DNA of 31,687 bases from the NCBI GenBank assembly GCA_035455445.1, contig DATIFC010000008.1, positions 1 to 31,687 on the forward strand, read 5' to 3'. Position numbers and translations under genes: made by a program. The DNA is from AC-32 sp035455445. GTDB taxonomy: Bacteria; Actinomycetota; Thermoleophilia; Gaiellales; Gaiellaceae. The notes under the pieces are model-generated. The model saw only the letters and a list, made by a program, of their open reading frames with translations, had not been told where the DNA came from and did no database searches. Of this stretch, positions 28,272 to 31,687 are shown one piece after another; position 1 is the stretch's first letter; each line of letters begins with the position of its first letter.

Positions 28272-29365
28272 GCACCGACTTCATGCCGCTCGAGGGGTGG
28301 GATCACGTCGAGCTCTGGGTCGGCAACGCGAAGCAGGCCGCCTACTTCTACGAGCACGCGTTCGGGTTCACGCGGACCGCCTACTCCGGCCCGGAGACCG
28401 GCGTCCGCGACCGCGCCGCGTACGTGCTCGAGCAGGGCGAGATCCGCCTCGTCGTCTCGAGCGGCCTGCGCGCCGACAGCGAGATCACGCAGTTCGCCTG
28501 CCGCCACGGCGACGGCGCCAAGAGCATCGCGCTCCAAGTCCCCGAGGCGAAGGAGGCCTACCGCCAGGCCGTGCAGCGCGGCGCGCGCGGCCTCGTCGAG
28601 CCGCACTGGGTCGAGGACGACTACGGCCGCATCGAGCTGGCCGCGATCGGCACCTACGGCGACGTGATCCACACGTTCGTCAACCGCCACGAGTACGCGG
28701 GCCCGTTCCTGCCCGGCTACGTCTCGACGACCGAGAACGGGCACGCCGACCCCGGCGTCGGCCTGAAGGCGCTCGACCACGTCGTCGGCAACGTCGAGCT
28801 CGGCCGCATGGATCACTGGGTCGGCTTCTACGAGCAGGTCTTCGGGATGACCAACATCGTCCACTTCGGCGACGACCAGATCCAGACGGAGTACTCGGCG
28901 CTGATGTCGAAGGTCATGGCGGACGGGAGCGGCAAGATCAAGTTCCCGATCAACGAGCCCGCCGAGGGCAAGCGGAAGAGCCAGATCGAGGAGTACCTCG
29001 AGTTCAACCACGGCCCGGGCGTGCAGCACATCGCGCTGCAGAGCGACGACATCGTCCGCTCGGTCGAGGCGATGAAGGAGCGCGGCGTGCTCTTCCTCGA
29101 CACCCCGGACACCTACTACGAAGACGTCGAGGGCCGCGTCGGCGAGATCAACGAGGACTACTCCGACCTGCAGCGCCTGAAGATCCTGGCCGACCGCGAC
29201 GAGGACGGCTACCTGCTGCAGATCTTCACGAAGACCGCCCAGGACCGGCCGACGGTCTTCTTCGAGGTGATCGAGCGCCACGGTGCCACCACCTTCGGCG
29301 AGGGCAACTTCAAGGCGCTCTTCGAGTCGATCGAGCGCGAGCAGGCTCTTCGCGGCAACCTCTGA
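28268..29365 (+). CDS. hppD: 4-hydroxyphenylpyruvate dioxygenase
   Basis: 365-aa non-haem Fe(II) enzyme converting 4-hydroxyphenylpyruvate plus O2 to homogentisate and CO2 in tyrosine breakdown. Two vicinal-oxygen-chelate halves: ~8-150 and ~160-350. The iron ligands are in ALDHVVGNV, GVQHIALQ and TVFFEVIERHG (His, His, Glu), and the C-terminal FGEGNFKALFESIEREQALRGNL helix closes the active site. These separate it from mandelate synthase only weakly, so HPPD is favoured by the usual tail. Start GTG 28268 overlaps the exporter stop. No homogentisate dioxygenase is adjacent, so homogentisate may go to pigment or elsewhere. Confidence 0.95.
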   Translation: MSTDFMPLEGWDHVELWVGNAKQAAYFYEHAFGFTRTAYSGPETGVRDRAAYVLEQGEIRLVVSSGLRADSEITQFACRHGDGAKSIALQVPEAKEAYRQAVQRGARGLVEPHWVEDDYGRIELAAIGTYGDVIHTFVNRHEYAGPFLPGYVSTTENGHADPGVGLKALDHVVGNVELGRMDHWVGFYEQVFGMTNIVHFGDDQIQTEYSALMSKVMADGSGKIKFPINEPAEGKRKSQIEEYLEFNHGPGVQHIALQSDDIVRSVEAMKERGVLFLDTPDTYYEDVEGRVGEINEDYSDLQRLKILADRDEDGYLLQIFTKTAQDRPTVFFEVIERHGATTFGEGNFKALFESIEREQALRGNL

Positions 29366-29450
29366 GTCGATCGACTCGACGAGCAACGCAGTCCCGTGCC
29401 TGACTTCAGTCTGCCTCGGGGCGAACATGTCCTCGATCGAGCGCGAGCAG
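29327..29450 (+). repeat. 18-bp repeat of the HPPD 3' end next to the MITE-like element
   Basis: TCGATCGAGCGCGAGCAG occurs at 29327-29344 (coding IEREQ in HPPD) and exactly again at 29433-29450, ending at the left terminus of the element at 29451. A 14-bp palindrome GAGTCGATCGACTC (29364-29377) straddles the HPPD stop. The 73 bases between carry no gene. Confidence 0.65.
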
Positions 29451-29586
29451 AACCCCGGGGTCAGATCTTGCACTGCCACATCTGAACGTCGATCCGCAAC
29501 AACAAGCCGACAATTCGTCCAGATGTGGATGAGTTGTCACATGCTCGGTGCGAGGATGCTGCGATACAAGATCTGACCCCAGGGTT
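29451..29586. mobile_element. 136-bp MITE-like element with 32-bp terminal inverted repeats
   Basis: Ends 29451-29482 and 29555-29586 are inverted repeats (26 of 32 positions match; the core GGGGTCAGATCTTG is identical). An inner 9-bp dyad CCACATCTG/CAGATGTGG (29476-29484, 29520-29528) adds further secondary structure. The inside is less GC-rich than its surroundings and codes for nothing. Its right end reaches the stop codon (29586-29588) of the PNPOx-like gene. No transposase is present, so it would be non-autonomous. Confidence 0.7.
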
Positions 29587-30074
29587 TAGCTGGCGCGCTG
29601 GTCCCAGCGGCGCAGGCCGCGGGCCGGCTCCCACGCAAGGCCGTAGCGGTGGCCCTCGGCGAAGGTGACGAAGCCCGCGGACTCGACGTCGACGGCGAAC
29701 ACGTGGTAGTCCGGCTCCTCGGGCTCCCAGTCGATGCGCGCCTTGATCGTCGCGCGGTAACGGGCCCGCCGCTCGGGCTCCTCCACCGGCACGGCGCGGC
29801 CGTAGAGCTTGAAGTCGCCCTCGTCGCCCTCGCGGCGCGAGACGACGCTGTGGACGACGAGGCGCGGGTCGCGCATCAGGTCGAGCGCCTTCGGCGAGCG
29901 CCACATCATCCCGAGCATCAGCTCGCCGTCCACGAACTCGGGCTCGACCGGGCTGATCCGCGGCCAGCCGTTGCGGCGGAGCGTCCCCACCAGGCAGAGC
30001 TCGCGCCCGCGCAGCCGCTCCTCGCCGAGGGCAGCGAGCTCGGGCGCCGCGGCGGCGAACTCGTCCCAGCGCAT
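29586..30074 (-). CDS. Pyridoxamine 5'-phosphate oxidase-like flavoprotein
   Basis: 162-aa split-barrel protein: LGEERLRGRELCLVGTLRRNGWPRISPVEPEFVDGELMLGMMWRSPKALDLMRDPRLVVHSVV is the FMN- or F420-binding beta-barrel core of the PNPOx-like family; the C-terminus ends ...GLRRWDQRAS. Members reduce or bind flavin, F420 or haem; F420 is common in actinobacteria, but the cofactor cannot be set here. ATG 30074 is chosen (MRWDEFAAAAPEL). The TAA stop begins in the terminal repeat of the adjacent MITE-like element, so the original 3' end may have been changed. Confidence 0.82.
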   Translation of the reverse strand: MRWDEFAAAAPELAALGEERLRGRELCLVGTLRRNGWPRISPVEPEFVDGELMLGMMWRSPKALDLMRDPRLVVHSVVSRREGDEGDFKLYGRAVPVEEPERRARYRATIKARIDWEPEEPDYHVFAVDVESAGFVTFAEGHRYGLAWEPARGLRRWDQRAS

Positions 30075-30179
30075 CGCCCGGAACGCTAACCGCTTGGCCC
30101 GCCCGCCCGAGGCAAGGCGCAAGTCCGCTCCCAGAGCGGGATCTCCTGGGTAGACACAGACTCGGGAGGCATCACTCAG

Positions 30180-30800
30180 ATGAAGAAGCGCTGGATCGCC
30201 CCGGCTCTCCTCACGGCGGCGCTCGCGTTCGCGGCGACGGGCGTGGCGGGGACGGGACACGGACAGGGACCGGGGAAGGGACACGGCCACCACGGCAAGT
30301 TCGGCCCCTACGACGTGGTGAGCGACGACCACGGCTCGTGCGGCAACGCCTGGGCGGTGGACACGGAGAAGCGGACGTTCAAGGTCAGCCGGAACCGCGA
30401 CGGCTCGTACACGCTGACGCGCTACGACCGCGGCACCTTCCTCACCAACGCCGGCCAGAGTCCGGGTGCCTGCGAGACGAAGGGCAAGCACGGCGCGACA
30501 GTGCTCGCCGGCGTCCACGGGAAGTTCAAGGGCTACGTCCGCGGCCGGATCACCGGCGGCACGTTCGACCCGAACGCGACCTGCACCGCGCCGGACTGCG
30601 GTTTCACCGACGTGTGGGTCGCGGCCTTCTTCGGCCCGAGCGCGACGTTCTCGTGCTTCGACAACTCGAAGGCCTGCAAGTTTGGCTTCCAGTACCACGC
30701 GCGGCACCAGGGCCTGCGGTTCCACCACTGGTACGACGTCGGCAAGGGCGCCGGGACGTTCCTCAAGGAGCGCTTCCACGGCGACATCGCGAACGCGTAG
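30180..30800 (+). CDS. Secreted protein with His/Gly-rich linker and six cysteines
   Basis: 206-aa exported protein. A signal peptide covers about residues 1-23 (MKKRWIAPALLTAALAFAATGVAG), followed by a GHGQGPGKGHGHHGKFG linker. The folded part has six Cys (SCGNAW, GACETK, ATCTAPDCG, FSCFDNSKACKFG), an even number suited to three disulfides, and aromatic/charged strands (GSYTLTRYDRGTFLTNAG). ATG 30180 has GGGAGG upstream with about 10-base spacing. No named family is recognised; the His cluster could bind metal at the cell surface, in keeping with the CDF metal transporter downstream, though this link is weak. Confidence 0.8.
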   Translation: MKKRWIAPALLTAALAFAATGVAGTGHGQGPGKGHGHHGKFGPYDVVSDDHGSCGNAWAVDTEKRTFKVSRNRDGSYTLTRYDRGTFLTNAGQSPGACETKGKHGATVLAGVHGKFKGYVRGRITGGTFDPNATCTAPDCGFTDVWVAAFFGPSATFSCFDNSKACKFGFQYHARHQGLRFHHWYDVGKGAGTFLKERFHGDIANA

Positions 30801-30823
30801 CTCCTGCTCGCTCGCTTCGCCCC

Positions 30824-30858
30824 GACGGGGCCCGCCTTCAGGCGGGCCCCGTCGTTTT
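30824..30858 (+). terminator. Intrinsic terminator of the six-cysteine protein gene
   Basis: Perfect 13-bp stem (30824-30836 with 30841-30853) with TTCA loop, then GTTTT. It is 23 bases after the stop and is the clearest intrinsic terminator in the window. Confidence 0.85.
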
Positions 30859-30877
30859 GGGCGGCTGCACGCGCGGA

Positions 30878-30913
30878 GCCTCCTCTGGTCGGCGCGGCCG
30901 GGTCGGCGCCTTG
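30878..30913 (+). repeat. Partial third copy of the dispersed palindromic element
   Basis: Aligns to the GCCTCC...GGTCGGCGC...GTCGGCGCCTT half of the elements at 8705-8770 and 18901-18965 with roughly 80% identity; the second half (the inner hairpin) is absent. Confidence 0.45.
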
Positions 30914-30935
30914 GGGCTCGCCTCAGGCGGGCCCC
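30913..30935 (+). terminator. Second hairpin before the CDF gene
   Basis: GGGGCTCGCC pairs with GGCGGGCCCC (one G-T wobble, TCA loop). Its right half repeats part of the terminator at 30824-30853. No U tract follows, and it lies 34 bases before the CDF start, so a leader-RNA or operator role is also possible. Confidence 0.35.
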
Positions 30936-30968
30936 TTCGCGTTCGGCGTCCGTGCGATTCTTCGCCTC

Positions 30969-31687
30969 GTGAGCCCCCAGCGCCGCACCGCGCTCGTCTC
31001 GATCCTCGCCGCGTGCCTGCTGATCGCGGTCAAGCTGGTCACCGGGCTCGCTACGCACAGCCTCGGCCTCCTCTCCGAGGCTGCGCACTCGGGGACCGAC
31101 CTCATCGCAGCGTTGCTGACGTTCTACGCCGTCGGCGTGGCGGGGCGGCCGGCCGACACCGGCCACGCCTACGGACACGGGAAGGCCGAGCACCTCGCCG
31201 CGCTCGGCGAGGCGGCGATCCTCGTCGCCGCGAGCCTGCTGATCGCCTGGCGCGCGCTCTGGCGGCTGTTCGGCCTCGCCGAGGGCCAGGTCGACCCGCG
31301 CTGGTACGCGATCGTCGTGATCGCCGTCGTGATGGTGATCGACGCGACGCGCGCGACGATCTCCTACCGCGTCGGCCGGCGGCACCGGAGCGCGGCGCTG
31401 CAGGCGAACGCGCTCCACTTCGCAAGCGACCTCGCCGGCTCGGGCGCGGTGCTTCTCGGCCTGCTGGCCGCCCGCGCGGGCTACCAGTGGGCCGACTCCG
31501 CGGCCGCCCTGTTCGTCGCCACGCTCGTGCTGCTGGCCGCGGGCCGGCTGATGCGCCTCAACGTGGACGTCCTCATGGACCGCGTGCCGCCCGACGCGGA
31601 GGAGGCGGCGCTGGCGGCGATCGGGGCGCTGCCGGGCATCGAGCTGCGGCGCCTGCGGATGCGGCAGGCCGCCGGGCGCCAGTTCGC
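30969..31687 (+). CDS. Cation diffusion facilitator family metal transporter (3' end beyond window)
   Basis: At least 239 aa, cut by the window edge. It begins VSPQRRTALVSILAACLLIAVKLVTGL, with the CDF signature GLLSEAAHSGTDLIAALLTFYAV (HxxxD metal site A in helix 2), HAYGHGKAEHLAALGEAAILVAASLLI (helix 3) and LHFASDLAGSGAVLLGLLAA (second HxxxD). About six hydrophobic segments precede a cytosolic tail starting near PPDAEEAALAAIG. Members export Zn, Fe, Mn or Co using the proton gradient; the two HxxxD pairs favour Zn or Fe. GTG 30969 is the likely start. Confidence 0.93.
   Translation, partial: MSPQRRTALVSILAACLLIAVKLVTGLATHSLGLLSEAAHSGTDLIAALLTFYAVGVAGRPADTGHAYGHGKAEHLAALGEAAILVAASLLIAWRALWRLFGLAEGQVDPRWYAIVVIAVVMVIDATRATISYRVGRRHRSAALQANALHFASDLAGSGAVLLGLLAARAGYQWADSAAALFVATLVLLAAGRLMRLNVDVLMDRVPPDAEEAALAAIGALPGIELRRLRMRQAAGRQF

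Noticed and set aside
27731..29479. 582-codon open frame opposite HPPD
   Set aside because: It overlaps a clear HPPD gene, and the hydrophobic Val/Leu/Asp repeats are the mirror of HPPD codon bias.
1..31687. tRNA, rRNA, riboswitch or CRISPR loci
   Set aside because: No cloverleaf, rRNA core, cobalamin-riboswitch-like box or regularly spaced repeat array was seen by eye; a covariance-model scan would be needed for certainty.

Overview
The window is GC-rich actinobacterial DNA: dense genes, many GTG starts, frequent 1- to 4-base stop/start overlaps, few classical U-tract terminators, and an HPPD, a heliorhodopsin, a CarH-type regulator and several LuxR-type regulators. The gene mix resembles Thermoleophilia (Gaiellales/Solirubrobacterales), but that placement is inference and no rRNA is present to prove it. 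I saw no tRNA, rRNA, CRISPR array or intact transposase. The first 2.6 kb is visibly less GC-rich than the rest.

Layout. 1-5 kb: a MalT-like LuxR regulator, a stand-alone LuxR HTH protein, an adenosine-deaminase-family amidohydrolase and a PAS-LuxR regulator with a strong hairpin before it and a repeated 21-bp motif on both sides. 5.2-8.3 kb: an overlapping operon of a PimA-like GT4 glycosyltransferase, a flippase-like membrane protein and a glycerate kinase. 8.2-11.4 kb, minus strand: a stand-alone cyclic-nucleotide-binding (cNMP) protein, a secreted cupredoxin-like protein without copper ligands, and an MFS transporter fused to a cNMP domain. 11.5 kb: a 67-aa His-rich repeat protein. 11.7-18.9 kb: ten closely packed minus-strand genes. 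They start with a UbiE-like methyltransferase, pass through a UbiA-like membrane protein, a coiled-coil membrane protein, a 64-aa protein and exonuclease VII (xseA-xseB), and end with a five-gene set: cNMP sensor, ECF sigma factor, 84-aa coupled protein, cytosolic subtilisin-like protease and GAF protein. 19-20.6 kb: two small hypothetical genes, a 35-bp repeat, a small divergent ORF and a MarR regulator with a perfect palindrome in its promoter.

The most striking part is 20.6-24.1 kb. A heliorhodopsin gene is the last gene of a minus-strand operon (DUF378, fasciclin/FAS1, heliorhodopsin). It is divergent from a CarH/LitR-type B12-dependent MerR photoreceptor, followed 13 bp later by proline dehydrogenase. 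Between the two operons three 11-bp-phased direct repeats (TTGACA, TGAACA, TATACA read on the minus strand) overlap a TTGACA -35 box with a 17-bp spacer and a TATCCT -10 facing the heliorhodopsin operon. The same bases also lie under the likely promoter of carH. A second set of three 11-bp-phased repeats lies in the leader of the operon. This layout predicts that an adenosylcobalamin photoreceptor represses a heliorhodopsin operon in the dark and releases it in light.

24.1-31.7 kb: a methyltransferase, a FabL-like SDR enoyl-ACP reductase (YX6K) with a small coupled gene, an operon of two exporters (EamA, DHA2-type MFS) with 4-hydroxyphenylpyruvate dioxygenase, a 136-bp MITE-like element with terminal inverted repeats, a PNPOx-like flavoprotein, a secreted six-cysteine protein with a strong terminator, and a CDF metal transporter cut by the window edge. 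A 65-bp palindromic element occurs twice in inverted orientation (8.7 and 18.9 kb), with a partial third copy at 30.9 kb.
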